Part shown: in pieces, positions 39,008 to 48,466 of the stretch
How positions within the stretch are numbered: the stretch's first letter is position 1
Layout: every line of letters starts with the position of its first letter
NCBI RefSeq assembly: GCF_003173715.1
Contig: NZ_CP029550.1
Location: 2,356,001-2,420,000, forward strand
DNA length: 64,000 nt
Direction of reading: 5' to 3'
Origin: Methylobacterium durans
GTDB taxonomy: Bacteria > Pseudomonadota > Alphaproteobacteria > Rhizobiales > Beijerinckiaceae
The notes under the pieces: generated by a model
What the model was told of the DNA's origin: nothing
What the model saw: only the letters and a program-made list of their open reading frames with translations
Database searches by the model: none
Position numbers and translations under genes: made by a program

Positions 39008-40243
39008 ATGCTGTCCCTCGTCGATCTCCGCACCCGCATCGAAGCCGGCACGCTGACGGCGGCCGGCGCCGTCCGCCTGGTCGAGGCAGCCATCGCGCAA
39101 GGCGAGCCCAACGTGGGGGCCATCGCCGCGCAGGATCATGCACCGGTGATCTCCGAGGGGGGCCGCTCGCCGGCATCGCGGTCGGGATCAAGGACATCAT
39201 CGACACCGCCGATCTGCCGACGCAGCTGGGCTCGCCCCTCTATGCGGGCTGGCAGCCGAAGGCGGACGCGGCGATCGTGAGCCGGCTCAAGAGCCTCGGC
39301 GCGGTGCCGCTCGTGAAGACGACGACCTCGCCTTTCGCGAGCCTCGACCCGACGGCGACGCTGAACCCGAACGCCCCCGGCGCACGCCGGGCGGCTCCTC
39401 GGCGGGCTCGGCCGCCGCGGTGGCCGCCGGGATGCTGCCGCTGGCGCTCGGCACGCAGACCGGCGGCTCGGTGATCCGGCCCGCCGCCTTCTGCGGGGTC
39501 GCGGCGATCAAGCCCTCGTTCCGGCTGCTGCCGATGGTGGGGGTGAAGACCTTCTCCTGGGCGCTCGACACGCTGGGATTGTTCGGCGCCGGCATCCGCG
39601 ACGTCGCCCACGCGCTGGCGCTGATCGCCGAGCGGCCGGCGATCGACCTGCCCGCCACCGAGCCCGGCGCGCCGCGCATCGGCCTCGTGCGCCTGGACTT
39701 CGCGGGCGCCGCCGACCCGGAGGCCGAGGCGGCGCTCGGCCGGGCCGTCCGCGCCGCGGAAGGGGCAGGCGCCCGCGTGCGGGACCTCGCCCTGCCGGAG
39801 CCCCTGCCGGAGGCGTGGGCCCGCCACGGCATCATCCAGGATTTCGAGGCGCGCCAGGCGCTCGCCTGGGAATACGCCGCGCATCGCGCGGCCCTCTCCG
39901 GGAAGCTCGGGGCCCAGCTCGACCGGGCGCAGGACATCACGGCCGCGGCCTACGACGACGCCCGACGCCACGCCCACCGGGCCCGGGCGTCCTCAAGGAC
40001 CTGTTCGCGGAGTTCGACGTGCTGCTGACCTACTCGGCCCCGGGCTATGCCCCGGAGGGCCTCGGCTCCACGGGCGACCCGCGCTTCAACAGGCTCTGGA
40101 CCCTGATGGGCGTGCCCTGCGTGAACTTGCCGGTGCCGGGCGACGGCCCGCCGCTCGGCGTCCAGGTCGTCGCCCGCTTCGGCGACGACGGCCGGGCGCT
40201 CGCCGCCGCCCGGATGATCGAGCGGGGGCTGGCGGCGGGCTAG
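39008..40243 (+). CDS. Amidase signature family enzyme (three frame breaks)
   Basis: The gene encodes about 412 residues if one base is restored at each of G6 39157-39162, the C/G run 39374-39382 and GGG 39985-39987. The frame then runs from MLSLVDLRTRIEAG through GIAVGIKDIIDTADLPTQLG with the catalytic Lys. It continues through GGSSAGSAAAVAAGMLPLAL and TQTGGSVIRPAAFCG, the cis-Ser and Ser nucleophile region. The C-terminus is GVPCVNLPVPGDGPPLGVQV. The product is a hydrolase of amide bonds with unknown substrate. All catalytic residues are present, so the breaks look like sequence errors. Its stop overlaps that of the AI-2E-type gene at CTAG. Confidence 0.82.
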
Positions 40244-41430
40244 CTCGCCTCCTCGCCCAGCGTCTCCTCGACGTAGAGCTGCTCCAAGAGTACCTTCATC
40301 ACGGCGAGCAGCGGCAGCGCCAGGGCGATGCCCCAGAGGCCGAACAGGACGCCGAGCAGCAGCTGGCCGGCGAAGATCGTCGCGGGCGGGATGTCGAGGG
40401 CCCGCTTCTGGATGATGGGGGTGAGCAGGTAGCTCTCCAGCGTCTGCACCGCGAGGTAGACGCCAAGCGCGCCGAGCACGGCGCTGAGACCCGTGGCGAG
40501 GCTCGCCAGCAGGATCACGATGCCGGCGATCAGCGGGCCGATCGTCGGGATGAAGGCCAGGAGCCCCGCCTGCAGGCCGAGGATCAGCGAGCCGCCGACG
40601 CCGAGAAACCAGAGGCCGGCCCAGGTGCACAGGAAGATCACCGCCATGGTGACGAGCTGGCCGAACAGCCAGTGGCGCAGGGTCTCGCCCATGCCGTCGA
40701 GCACCTTGGCGCCCCGCCAGCGGTGGCGCGGCGGCACGAAGCGCAGGAGCCCGTCCCGGTAGCTCCCCGGATCGGCCGCGAAGGCGACGCCGAGGAAGAC
40801 GATGACGAGCACGTTGCCGAGCGCGTTGAACAGGCCGAGGATCACGGAGGCCGCGGGGCCGAGCACGCTGCCCGCGTCCGACAGGAGCGTGCCGGGGCTC
40901 TTCAGCGCCCCGGAAGCGAGGCCGGCGAGGCCGCCGGACTTCTGCCCGTGCCCGTCCTCCGGCTTGTTCGTCTTCTCGGCCTGACCGGAGGCCGGCTCGC
41001 CGCCACCCTCCTGCCCGGTCCCCTCCACGGCGTTGAGGAGCGGCACGTCGAGGCCGTGCGCCTTCAGCCACTCGCTGACCGTGCCCGTCTGCTGGCGGAT
41101 GGTCTGGCCGAGGTCGCGCCCCTGCTGCGCCACGGTCGCCCCGCCGAACGCGACGAGGCCGACCGTGCAGGCGGCGAGCGCGACGCTGGCGATGGCGAGC
41201 CGCAATGAGCGTCGCACGGGCAGGACATGGCCGAGCCCTCGCGTCAGCCCGTCGAGGAACACGCCGAACAGGCTTCCAGCGAAGATCAGGAGGAGCGTCG
41301 CGGCCGACAGCCAGGCGAGCGCCAGCAGCGCGGCGAAGGCGACGACCGCGATGCCGGCGAGAGCCAGCGCGCGCGGCGTCCGGGCGGCGGCCGGCGGGAG
41401 GGGCGCGGCGCCCGGTGCTTGCGGCTTCAT
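40240..41430 (-). CDS. AI-2E family transporter (PerM-type membrane protein)
   Basis: The gene encodes 396 residues from ATG 41430, which overlaps the stop of tyrA (ATGA). About eight membrane segments include ALAGIAVVAFAALLALAWL, LAIASVALAACTVGLVAF and AVIFLCTWAGLWFLGVGGSL. The family signature GLLAFIPTIGPLIAGIVI and the C-terminal IFAGQLLLGVLFGLWGI are present. A 30-residue charged, low-complexity insertion lies near residues 125-160. Members export autoinducer-2 or, in other cases, act as ion antiporters; the substrate here is unknown. Confidence 0.85.
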   Translation of the reverse strand: MKPQAPGAAPLPPAAARTPRALALAGIAVVAFAALLALAWLSAATLLLIFAGSLFGVFLDGLTRGLGHVLPVRRSLRLAIASVALAACTVGLVAFGGATVAQQGRDLGQTIRQQTGTVSEWLKAHGLDVPLLNAVEGTGQEGGGEPASGQAEKTNKPEDGHGQKSGGLAGLASGALKSPGTLLSDAGSVLGPAASVILGLFNALGNVLVIVFLGVAFAADPGSYRDGLLRFVPPRHRWRGAKVLDGMGETLRHWLFGQLVTMAVIFLCTWAGLWFLGVGGSLILGLQAGLLAFIPTIGPLIAGIVILLASLATGLSAVLGALGVYLAVQTLESYLLTPIIQKRALDIPPATIFAGQLLLGVLFGLWGIALALPLLAVMKVLLEQLYVEETLGEEAS

Positions 41431-42455
41431 GCTTGGCGGGCCTCTCGCGAGCCGGGCGCCTCTTGCGGCTCCGGCGCCCTCTGCGGCTCGGGAGCCGGAC
41501 GGGCCCGGCCGAAATCGGGCTCGGCCGTCTCCTGGCCCATCGCCACGATGCCGCGGCGGATGGCGCGGGTGCGGGTGAAGAGGTCGTGGAGCGCGTCGCC
41601 GTCGCCCCAGCGGATCGCGCGCGCCAGCGCCGCCAGGTCCTCGTTGAAGCGCCCGAGCATCTCCAGGACCGCGTCCTTGTTGTTCAGGAAGACGTCGCGC
41701 CACATGGTCGGGTCCGAGGCGGCGATGCGGGTGAAATCGCGGAAGCCGCCGGCCGAGAACTTGATGACCTCGGATTGCGTCACGGTCTCGAGGTCGGCGG
41801 CCGTGCCGACGATGTTGTAGGCGATCAGGTGCGGCACGTGGCTCGTGATGGCGAGCACGAGGTCGTGGTGCTCGGCGCTCATCGTCTCGACGATGGCGCC
41901 GAGCCCCTGCCAGAGCGCCCGCACGCGCTCGACCGCCGCCTCGTCCGCGCCTTCCGGCGGGGTCAGAATGCACCAGCGGCCCGAGAACAGGGTCGAGAAG
42001 CCGGCATCCGGCCCCGAATACTCGGTGCCCGCCACGGGATGGGCCGGGATGAAGACGACGCCCTCGCTCAAGTGCGGGCTCACCGCGGCCACCACCGCGC
42101 CCTTCACCGAGCCGACGTCGGAGAGGACGGAGCCCGGCTTCATGCGGCCGCGGATCGCCTGCGCGACCGCGCCCGCGGCGCCGACCGGCACGCACAGGAT
42201 CACGAGGTCGGCGCCCGCGACGCCTTCGGCGGCGTCGTCCGTCACGCTGTCGGCGAGGCCGAGGTCCCGCACCCGCGCGCGGACGGCCTCGTCCCGGTCG
42301 ATCGCGACGATCGTCCGGCAGAGGCCGAACTGGCGGGCGCCGCGGGCGATCGAGGAGCCGATCAGCCCGAGCCCGACGATGGCGAGCCGGTCCAGAACCG
42401 GCTCGGCCGTTCCCGCCTCAGCCAGTCCCACCTCAGGCAGTCCCGCCTCAGGCAT
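41427..42455 (-). CDS. Prephenate/arogenate dehydrogenase
   Basis: The gene encodes 342 residues. It catalyses oxidative decarboxylation of prephenate or arogenate to make tyrosine. The NAD-binding fold is [16 protein letters not shown], with [14 protein letters not shown], and the catalytic region is [15 protein letters not shown] and [17 protein letters not shown] with the essential His. The N-terminus holds a repeated [15 protein letters not shown] stretch, and the C-terminal 30 residues are Pro/Glu-rich. It overlaps hisC by eight bases upstream and the AI-2E-type gene by four bases downstream, forming one operon. Confidence 0.93.
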   Translation of the reverse strand: MPEAGLPEVGLAEAGTAEPVLDRLAIVGLGLIGSSIARGARQFGLCRTIVAIDRDEAVRARVRDLGLADSVTDDAAEGVAGADLVILCVPVGAAGAVAQAIRGRMKPGSVLSDVGSVKGAVVAAVSPHLSEGVVFIPAHPVAGTEYSGPDAGFSTLFSGRWCILTPPEGADEAAVERVRALWQGLGAIVETMSAEHHDLVLAITSHVPHLIAYNIVGTAADLETVTQSEVIKFSAGGFRDFTRIAASDPTMWRDVFLNNKDAVLEMLGRFNEDLAALARAIRWGDGDALHDLFTRTRAIRRGIVAMGQETAEPDFGRARPAPEPQRAPEPQEAPGSREARQA

Positions 42456-43581
42456 GCGCCTGCCCCCGCTGGAAATCGCCGAGGGCGGCGAGGAAGGCCT
42501 CGTTCGCCTCCCCGCTGCCGACCGTGACGCGCAGCGCGTTCGGCAGGCCGTAGGAGGCGACGCGCCGGGTGATGACGCCCCGCCGCGTCAGGAACGCATC
42601 GGCCGCACCCGCATCGCGGCCGGGCTCCTCGGGGAAGTGCACGAGGATGAAGTTGCCGACGCTCGGCGTCACCCGCAGGCCGAGGCCGGTCACCGCCTCG
42701 GTCAGGCGCGGCAGCCAGGCCGCGTTGTGGGCGACGGAGGCCGCGACATGGGCCTCGTCGGCGATCGCCGCCGCCCCCGCCGCGATGCCGGCCGCCGACA
42801 GGTTGAAGGGTCCGCGAATCCGGTTGAGCGCGTCGACCACCGGGGCCGGCCCCACCATCCAGCCGATGCGCAGCGCCGCCAGCCCGTGGATCTTCGAGAA
42901 GGTGCGGGTCATCACGACGTTCTCGGAGCCGAGCACGAGGTCGAGCCCGGCCGAGTAATCGTTGGCGCGGACGTATTCCGCGTAGGCCCCGTCGAGGACG
43001 AGGAGGACGTTTGCCGGCAAACCGGCGTGTAGCCGGCGCACCTCCGCGAAGGGCAGGTAGGTGCCCGTCGGGTTGTTGGGGTTCGCGACGAAGACGATGC
43101 GGGTCCGCGGCGTCACCGCGGCGAGGATCGCGTCGACGTCCGTGGTGAGGTCGCACTCGGGCGCCACGACCGGGGCGCCCCCCGCGGCCAGGATCGCGAT
43201 CCGGTAGACCAGGAACCCGTGCTCGGTGAAGATGCCCTCGTCGCCGGGGCCGACATAGGCGTAGGCGAGGAGCGAGAGCAGCTCGTCGGAGCCCGCCCCG
43301 CAGACGATCCGGTCCGGATCGAGACCGAACTTGCGGGCGATGGCCGCGCGCAGCTGGGTCGCGCTGCCGTCCGGGTAGAGGGCGAGGCTCCCCGCCGCCT
43401 CGCGCATCGCCGCGACCGCGGCGGGGCTCGGCCCCAGCGGCGTCTCGTTCGAGGAGAGCTTGTGGACCTTGTGCGCGCCGGGTGCCCCGCTCTTGCCCGG
43501 CACGTAGGCCTCGATGGCGAGCACGCCGGGGCGCGGCGTCGGACGGGCGAGAGCGGCGTCTCGGGGAGCGGGGGCGGTCAT
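42448..43581 (-). CDS. hisC: Histidinol-phosphate aminotransferase
   Basis: The gene encodes 377 residues. It is a PLP-dependent class I aminotransferase. [17 protein letters not shown] binds substrate phosphate, [16 protein letters not shown] holds the conserved Asn and Pro, and [17 protein letters not shown] has the Schiff-base Lys. In the clade next to tyrA it may serve both histidine and aromatic amino-acid synthesis; that dual role is an inference from position. It starts 87 bp after the chorismate mutase gene on the same strand. Confidence 0.93.
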   Translation of the reverse strand: MTAPAPRDAALARPTPRPGVLAIEAYVPGKSGAPGAHKVHKLSSNETPLGPSPAAVAAMREAAGSLALYPDGSATQLRAAIARKFGLDPDRIVCGAGSDELLSLLAYAYVGPGDEGIFTEHGFLVYRIAILAAGGAPVVAPECDLTTDVDAILAAVTPRTRIVFVANPNNPTGTYLPFAEVRRLHAGLPANVLLVLDGAYAEYVRANDYSAGLDLVLGSENVVMTRTFSKIHGLAALRIGWMVGPAPVVDALNRIRGPFNLSAAGIAAGAAAIADEAHVAASVAHNAAWLPRLTEAVTGLGLRVTPSVGNFILVHFPEEPGRDAGAADAFLTRRGVITRRVASYGLPNALRVTVGSGEANEAFLAALGDFQRGQAHA

Positions 43582-43668
43582 GGCGCGGCTTGGGGCAGAA
43601 CGAGGAGTCAGGCCCGCCCCTCTACAGGGTTCGCGGCGCCTTGGACACCGCTTGCCGTGAAATGCGCC

Positions 43669-44535
43669 CTACACCCGGAAGCGGGCGGCGTGGCTTCCCG
43701 TCTCGTCGAGGGCGCCGAGAGCGGCGCCGGCCCGCTCGAGGCCCTCGCGCAGCTGGCGCGGCCCGACCCCGCCGGGCACCGCGATGAGGAGGCGCTCCTC
43801 GCCCGAGAGGGGCGCGGCGCGGGCCACCACCTCGCCGTAGAGATCCTGCAGGGCGCGCTCGGCCTCCGGTGTCCAGCGGGCGACGCGGGCGGCGTGCAGC
43901 ACCCAGTCGCGCTGGGCGGCGGAGGGATCGTCGAGGGGTTTGGCCACCACGAAGATCGGCGTGCCGGCCGGGTGGGTCGGACGCTCGATGAAGGGAAGCC
44001 GCGCGATCACCTTCGGGCGGCCGGCGCCGACGAGCCCGTCCCACCACGCCGCACCCGCGAGCGGCGCCCGCGCGCCCCGTGGGTCGAAGCGGAAGATGCC
44101 GAGATCGCCCCGGGAGGCCGCCACCGCCTCGATCACCGCCGCGCAGGTGGGGTGGGGCCGGTAGGGCACCGTGAAGCCGAAATGGAAGCGGGCGGAATCG
44201 CGCATCGCCGCGTCCCCGCCCGAAATGTCCGCGTGCACCGAGAACGGCGCCTGCACGTAGGTGAAGGTCGCGATGATGACACGCCAGATCCCCTCCACCG
44301 TGTCGAGGGGCAGGAGGCCCCGGTGGCGCTCGGCCACCCGCCGCATCATCGCGGCCTCGCGGCCCGGCCGGAAGGCGGAGCCCGAGGCGGAGGTGCCCTT
44401 GACCGCGATCAGCCGGTCGATGATCGAGCCGCGCTGGATCAGCAGGGCATGCATCTCGGCGTCGATCCGGTCGATCTCCGCGCGGAGATCCGCGAGGTTG
44501 TCGAGCGGCGGCGCGGCTCTCTTCGAAAAGCGCAT
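43669..44535 (-). CDS. Chorismate mutase (AroQ type) with C-terminal regulatory-like domain
   Basis: The gene encodes 288 residues. The N-terminal AroQ helical domain reads LADLRAEIDRIDAEMHALL and RGSIIDRLIAVKGTSASG, with the catalytic Arg/Lys, and MMRRVAERHRGLLPL. It converts chorismate to prephenate for phenylalanine and tyrosine. The C-terminal 200 residues (FHFGFTVPYRPHPTCAAVIE; IFVVAKPLDDPSAAQR) are unlike prephenate dehydratase and may sense a metabolite; no clear assignment is possible. It heads the chorismate mutase-hisC-tyrA operon, divergent from metX. Confidence 0.88.
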   Translation of the reverse strand: MRFSKRAAPPLDNLADLRAEIDRIDAEMHALLIQRGSIIDRLIAVKGTSASGSAFRPGREAAMMRRVAERHRGLLPLDTVEGIWRVIIATFTYVQAPFSVHADISGGDAAMRDSARFHFGFTVPYRPHPTCAAVIEAVAASRGDLGIFRFDPRGARAPLAGAAWWDGLVGAGRPKVIARLPFIERPTHPAGTPIFVVAKPLDDPSAAQRDWVLHAARVARWTPEAERALQDLYGEVVARAAPLSGEERLLIAVPGGVGPRQLREGLERAGAALGALDETGSHAARFRV

Positions 44536-44776
44536 GCGGGGTCGGGGATCGCGTGGGGCCGGGGTGACGTCAGCCCGTGTTTACGATCCGGCGAGCCGGA
44601 GGGCCAGCGCCCCGGCGTGACAGAGCGCGACCGCTGCCGCGCCGTTCGTTGACGCTCGCGGGCGCACACACTAACTCCACGGAGCGGGGGGCAGCCGTGC
44701 GAGACGGCCCGCCTCGCCGGCCGCACCGGGCCCGGCGCGGGCTCGAAGACGGCGACGGCATCCCTCAAGACGCGTC

Positions 44777-45988
44777 ATGGACACTTCCCCCGAATCCTGC
44801 CTCGATTCCCGCGCGGATCCGGCTGCCGCCGTCCGCGACACGGCCCGCGAGCCGTCCCAGGCCCTCGACCCGAAAAGCCCGGTCGCGCGATTCGGGGCGG
44901 ACCGGCCGCTGCCGATGGATTCAGGGGTGATGCTCGCGCCCTTCCAGGTCGCCTACCAGACGGCCGGAACGCTGAACGCCGACCGCTCGAACGCGGTTCT
45001 GATCTGCCACGCGCTGACCGGCGACCAGCACTTCGCGCACACGCACCCCGTCACCGGCAAGCCCGGCTGGTGGGAGACGCTGGTCGGGCCCGGCAAGCCC
45101 GTCGACACCGACCGGTACTTCGTCGTCTGCTCGAACGTGATCGGCTCCTGCATGGGGTCGACGGGTCCGGCCTCCCTCAACCCCGAGACGGACCGGCCCT
45201 ACGGGCTCGACTTCCCGCTCGTCACCATCCGCGACATGGTGCGGGCGCAGGCGATGCTGCTCGACCATCTCGGGATCGGCGACCTCCTCCTCTGCATCGG
45301 CGGCTCGATGGGCGGGATGCAGGTGCTGCAATGGGCCGCGCTCTACCCGGAGCGGGTCTTCGCGGCGATGCCGATCGCCACCGGCGCCCGCCACTCGGCC
45401 CAGAACATCGCCTTTCACGAGGTCGGCCGGCAGGCGATCATGGCCGACCCGGCCTGGGCGGACGGGCGCTACCTCGAGGCCGGCACACGCCCCGCGAAGG
45501 GCCTCGGCGTCGCCCGGATGGGAGCCCACATCACCTACCTGTCGGAGGCCGCGCTCCACCGGAAATTCGGCCGCCGCTTCCAGGCGGGCTCGGCGCCGAC
45601 CTTCTCGTTCAACGCCGACTTCCAGATCGAGAGCTACCTGCGCCACCAGGGCCTCAGCTTCGTCGAGCGCTTCGACGCGAACGCCTATCTCTACCTCACC
45701 CGGGCGATGGATTACTTCGACCTCGCCGAGGATCATGGCGGCGTGCTCGCCAACGCCTTCCGGGGCACGCGGACCCGCTTCTGCGTGATGTCCTTCACCT
45801 CCGACTGGCTGTTCCCGACCGCCGATTCCCGGGCGATCGTGCACGCGCTCAACGCCGCCTCCGCGCCGGTCGCCTTCGTGGAGGTGGAGAGCGACAAGGG
45901 CCACGACGCCTTTCTCCTCGACGAGCCCGCCCTATTCTCGGCCGCCAAGGGCTTCATCGACGCGGCCGCCCGGGCGCGCGGCCTATGA
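44777..45988 (+). CDS. metX: Homoserine O-acetyltransferase MetX
   Basis: The gene encodes 403 residues with an alpha/beta-hydrolase fold. It acetylates (or, in some alphaproteobacteria, succinylates) homoserine in methionine synthesis. The nucleophile elbow is [17 protein letters not shown] with Ser177. [20 protein letters not shown] and the late SFTSDWLFP and [13 protein letters not shown] supply the acid and His of the triad. It is translationally coupled to metW (ATGA). I searched the 240 bp upstream by eye for a SAM-II riboswitch and did not find the consensus. Confidence 0.95.
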   Translation: MDTSPESCLDSRADPAAAVRDTAREPSQALDPKSPVARFGADRPLPMDSGVMLAPFQVAYQTAGTLNADRSNAVLICHALTGDQHFAHTHPVTGKPGWWETLVGPGKPVDTDRYFVVCSNVIGSCMGSTGPASLNPETDRPYGLDFPLVTIRDMVRAQAMLLDHLGIGDLLLCIGGSMGGMQVLQWAALYPERVFAAMPIATGARHSAQNIAFHEVGRQAIMADPAWADGRYLEAGTRPAKGLGVARMGAHITYLSEAALHRKFGRRFQAGSAPTFSFNADFQIESYLRHQGLSFVERFDANAYLYLTRAMDYFDLAEDHGGVLANAFRGTRTRFCVMSFTSDWLFPTADSRAIVHALNAASAPVAFVEVESDKGHDAFLLDEPALFSAAKGFIDAAARARGL

Positions 45989-46671
45989 GCGCGCAGCCCG
46001 ACATCATGGGCGATGCCGGCGCCCCCTGGGACGCGGCCGAGGCCCTGCCGCGCTCCGGCGAGGCCGGGGGGGCGCGCGTCGACCACCTCGTCGTGCTGGG
46101 GCTGGTGCAGCCCGGCGCCCGCGTCCTCGACATCGGCTGCGGCGACGGCACCCTGCTGGCGCTGCTGCGCGACCGGCGCGGCGTCGACGGGCGCGGCATC
46201 GAGCTGTCGCGGGAGGGCGTCAACACCTGCCTCGCCCGCGGCCTCTCGGTGATCCAGGGCGACGCCGACACGGATCTGGCGAACTACCCCGACGGCGCCT
46301 TCGACGTGGTGGTTCTGTCCCAGACCATCCAGGCGACCCGCAACCCGCGCATCGTGCTGGAGCACCTGCTGCGCATCGGCCGGCAGGTGATCATCTCCTT
46401 CCCGAATTTCGGTCATTGGCGGGTGCGGGCCGAGCTCGCCTTCCGCGGGCGCATGCCCGTCACCGCCATGCTGCCGGAGGCGTGGTACGAGACCCAGAAC
46501 ATCCACCACTGCACGATCCGCGACTTCGTCGGCCTGTGCCGGGTCGTCGGCGCGCGCATCGAGAAGGCCACCGCCCTCGACGCGCGGGGCCATCCGATGC
46601 GCTTCTCGATGCCCTGGTGGGTCTGGAACCTGATCGGCGCGCAGGGGGTGTTCCTGCTGCGCCGGGAATGA
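45985..46671 (+). CDS. metW: Methionine biosynthesis protein MetW
   Basis: The gene encodes 228 residues. ATG 45985 overlaps the metX stop. It is a SAM-binding-fold partner of MetX, needed with it for methionine synthesis in other alphaproteobacteria. [20 protein letters not shown] is the SAM loop, followed by [20 protein letters not shown] and the family motif [17 protein letters not shown]. The first 30 residues are a variable leader. It follows metX directly, as in related genomes. Confidence 0.93.
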   Translation: MSAQPDIMGDAGAPWDAAEALPRSGEAGGARVDHLVVLGLVQPGARVLDIGCGDGTLLALLRDRRGVDGRGIELSREGVNTCLARGLSVIQGDADTDLANYPDGAFDVVVLSQTIQATRNPRIVLEHLLRIGRQVIISFPNFGHWRVRAELAFRGRMPVTAMLPEAWYETQNIHHCTIRDFVGLCRVVGARIEKATALDARGHPMRFSMPWWVWNLIGAQGVFLLRRE

Positions 46672-46693
46672 GCCGCGATTCCGGAGCTGCGGC

Positions 46694-46730
46694 GGCCGCT
46701 CAGGCCGCCTGGGCCGCTCAGGCCGCCTGG
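46694..46730. repeat. 18-bp direct repeat duplicating the panE stop codon
   Basis: The 19-base sequence GGCCGCTCAGGCCGCCTGG occurs at 46694-46712 and again at 46712-46730, so the unit repeats every 18 bases. On the minus strand each copy encodes the C-terminal Ala-Gln-Ala-Ala and the TGA stop of panE. A second in-frame stop 18 bp downstream is the result. It may also form part of a weak hairpin after metW. Confidence 0.6.
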
Positions 46731-47728
46731 ATCGCGAGGCGGCCGTTCACGCTCTCGAGGCTGCGGGCTAGGAGCCGCATCAGCGCGTAGACCGTGTCGA
46801 TGTGCGGCGTCGGCGTGTCCGTCAGGCGCCCGAGCTCGATCACCGAGCCGACGAGCGCCTCGAGCTCGATCGCCCGGCCGTTCTCCACGTCCTGCAGCAT
46901 CGATGTCTTGTGCGCGCCGACCTTCTCGGCGCCCGCGATGCGGCGGTCGATGCCGACGCGGAAGCCGATGCCGAGCTTGCCCGCGATCGTCTCCGCCTCC
47001 TCCATCATCGACCGTGCGAGCGCCCGCGTGTCGGGGAACTGGCAGATGTCGACGAGGGTCGCGTGCGTCAGCGCGGAGATCGGGTTGAAGCTGAGGTTGC
47101 CCCACAGCTTGAGCCAGATCTCGGCCCGGATGTCGTCGAAGACAGGAGCCTTGAAGCCGGCCCGCGTGAAGCGCTCGGCGAGGTCGAGCACGCGCGCGCT
47201 CTTCGAGCCGTCGAGCTCGCCGAGGCCGTAGCGCTGCCCCTCGACCACCTGGACGACGCCCGGCTCGGTCAGGATCGCGGCCGGGTAGACGACGGAGCCG
47301 ATGACCTGGGCCGGGTCGAGGTTCCGGGCGATGAGGCCGCCCGGATCGGCGGATTCGATGTGCGTCCCCGCGTGCGCGCCGCCGTGGCCGCCCGCGAAGT
47401 ACCACCACGGGATCCCGTTCTGGAGGGTGACGACCACCGTGTCGGGACCGATCATGTGCCGCAGATCCTCGGCGATCGGGCCGACCTGATGCGCCTTGAC
47501 GGTCAGCAGCACGATGTCGTGCACGCCCGCCTCAGCCATCGACTGCGTCGCCCGCACGTCGCGGGCGTGATGGGTGGTGCCGTCCTCGTCGATCAGGCGC
47601 ATGCCGCCGGACCGGATCGCCTCGAGATTGGCGCCGCGGGCGATGAAGGTGACCTTCTCGCCCGCCAGGGCGAGCTTGACGCCCAGTTGGCCGCCGATGG
47701 CGCCGGCGCCGACGATCGCGATGCTCAT
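46718..47728 (-). CDS. panE: 2-dehydropantoate 2-reductase family protein
   Basis: The gene encodes 336 residues from ATG 47728, which has AAGGAAGG just upstream. MSIAIVGAGAIGGQLGVKLA is the NADP-binding fold, VVVTLQNGIPWWYF carries the QNG motif, and AEIWLKLWGNLSFNPISALT contains the catalytic Lys and helix of the ApbA/PanE family. Such enzymes reduce ketopantoate for coenzyme A. Since bacteria often carry several paralogues, which step this one serves is not certain. Confidence 0.88.
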   Translation of the reverse strand: MSIAIVGAGAIGGQLGVKLALAGEKVTFIARGANLEAIRSGGMRLIDEDGTTHHARDVRATQSMAEAGVHDIVLLTVKAHQVGPIAEDLRHMIGPDTVVVTLQNGIPWWYFAGGHGGAHAGTHIESADPGGLIARNLDPAQVIGSVVYPAAILTEPGVVQVVEGQRYGLGELDGSKSARVLDLAERFTRAGFKAPVFDDIRAEIWLKLWGNLSFNPISALTHATLVDICQFPDTRALARSMMEEAETIAGKLGIGFRVGIDRRIAGAEKVGAHKTSMLQDVENGRAIELEALVGSVIELGRLTDTPTPHIDTVYALMRLLARSLESVNGRLAIQAA

Positions 47729-47833
47729 GAAACCTTCCTTCGGTCGCTGGAGCCGCGCGGAGAGGGCGGGCTCGGGGGCTGCTCGGTCAGCGAGGGCGTG
47801 TCCTCGGGTCGTTTCTGGCCGGTCCGGTTCAGG

Positions 47834-47935
47834 CCGACAGTATTTTGAATGCCAGAAGCATCGCCCAAATCGCCCCCCGAAGTCCCGCGCAAAATTTTTG
47901 GCAGGAGCGCAGGAAAAATTTGCGTCGACTGTCGG
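47834..47935. repeat. Nested inverted repeat in an A+T-rich island
   Basis: The outer arms are CCGACAGT (47834-47841) and ACTGTCGG (47928-47935). Inside, GCGCAAAATTTTT (47887-47899) faces AAAAATTTGCG (47914-47924), and TGCCA faces TGGCA. The 102-base element is far richer in A+T than its surroundings. It lies between the start of panE and csbD, 80 bp before the EcfG promoter. It could be a regulatory structure, a small RNA or a miniature element. Confidence 0.45.
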
Positions 47936-48015
47936 GATTTCGCCCCTGAGTTGTATTTCGCTCCGATCATCCTGTGTCGCATCAGACGGATCGCTCCGCC
48001 GCTCGGCTTCGTGAT

Positions 48016-48040
48016 GGAACATTCGGAAGCAGGCCCCGTT
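48016..48040 (+). promoter_or_regulatory. EcfG-type general-stress promoter for csbD
   Basis: GGAAC at 48016-48020 and CGTT at 48037-48040 are separated by exactly 16 bases. This is the alphaproteobacterial EcfG (PhyR-NepR-EcfG) consensus in perfect form. It points at csbD, whose start codon is 110 bp downstream. csbD is a known kind of stress-regulon member, and a second identical site precedes the DUF892 gene at 51.1 kb, which strengthens both. Confidence 0.8.
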
Positions 48041-48150
48041 CTGACCTCCCGAGAGCGGGCGGCCACGCTTGAGCCTCGGGCTTCGACCGGGGCTCGGGCC
48101 TGATCCGAGAGGCCGCACCGCCCCGTCAGCGCTCGCAAAGGAGCATTTCG

Positions 48151-48363
48151 ATGAGCAGCACCACCGACAAGATCAAGGGTCTCGCCAACGAGGCGATCGG
48201 CAACGTGAAGCAGGGCGTCGGCAATGTGACCGGCAACGAGAAGCTCCAGGCCGAGGGCAAGGCGCAGGAGCTGAAGGGCGAGGCTCAGAAGACGGTGGGC
48301 GAGGCCAAGGACGGTGTGAAGAACGCCGCCCAGAGTGCCGCCGACGCCGTCAAGAAGATCTGA
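48151..48363 (+). CDS. CsbD family stress protein
   Basis: The gene encodes 70 residues. CsbD proteins are small, hydrophilic, helical proteins induced by general stress. MSSTTDKIKGLANEAIGNVK starts the family, followed by GNVTGNEKLQAEGKAQELKG and a repeated helix (AQKTVGEAKDGVKNAAQS). There is no membrane segment, and the molecular role is unknown. It has a perfect EcfG promoter upstream, and the next gene follows by 103 bp. AAGGAG bases lie upstream of ATG 48151. Confidence 0.9.
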   Translation: MSSTTDKIKGLANEAIGNVKQGVGNVTGNEKLQAEGKAQELKGEAQKTVGEAKDGVKNAAQSAADAVKKI

Positions 48364-48466
48364 TCGCGGCCGCGCGACGGGCGCGGACGGGGCCCATCGC
48401 CCCGTCCGCGCCTCGAGGGAATCCGGGCCGGCGCCGCCGGCCCCCGCAGACCGCGAGGACACCAGC

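Noticed and set aside
44536..44776. SAM-II riboswitch upstream of metX
   Set aside because: I looked for the A-rich GCTAAA and the GTTAAA-type pseudoknot core by eye and did not find them. A covariance search would decide.
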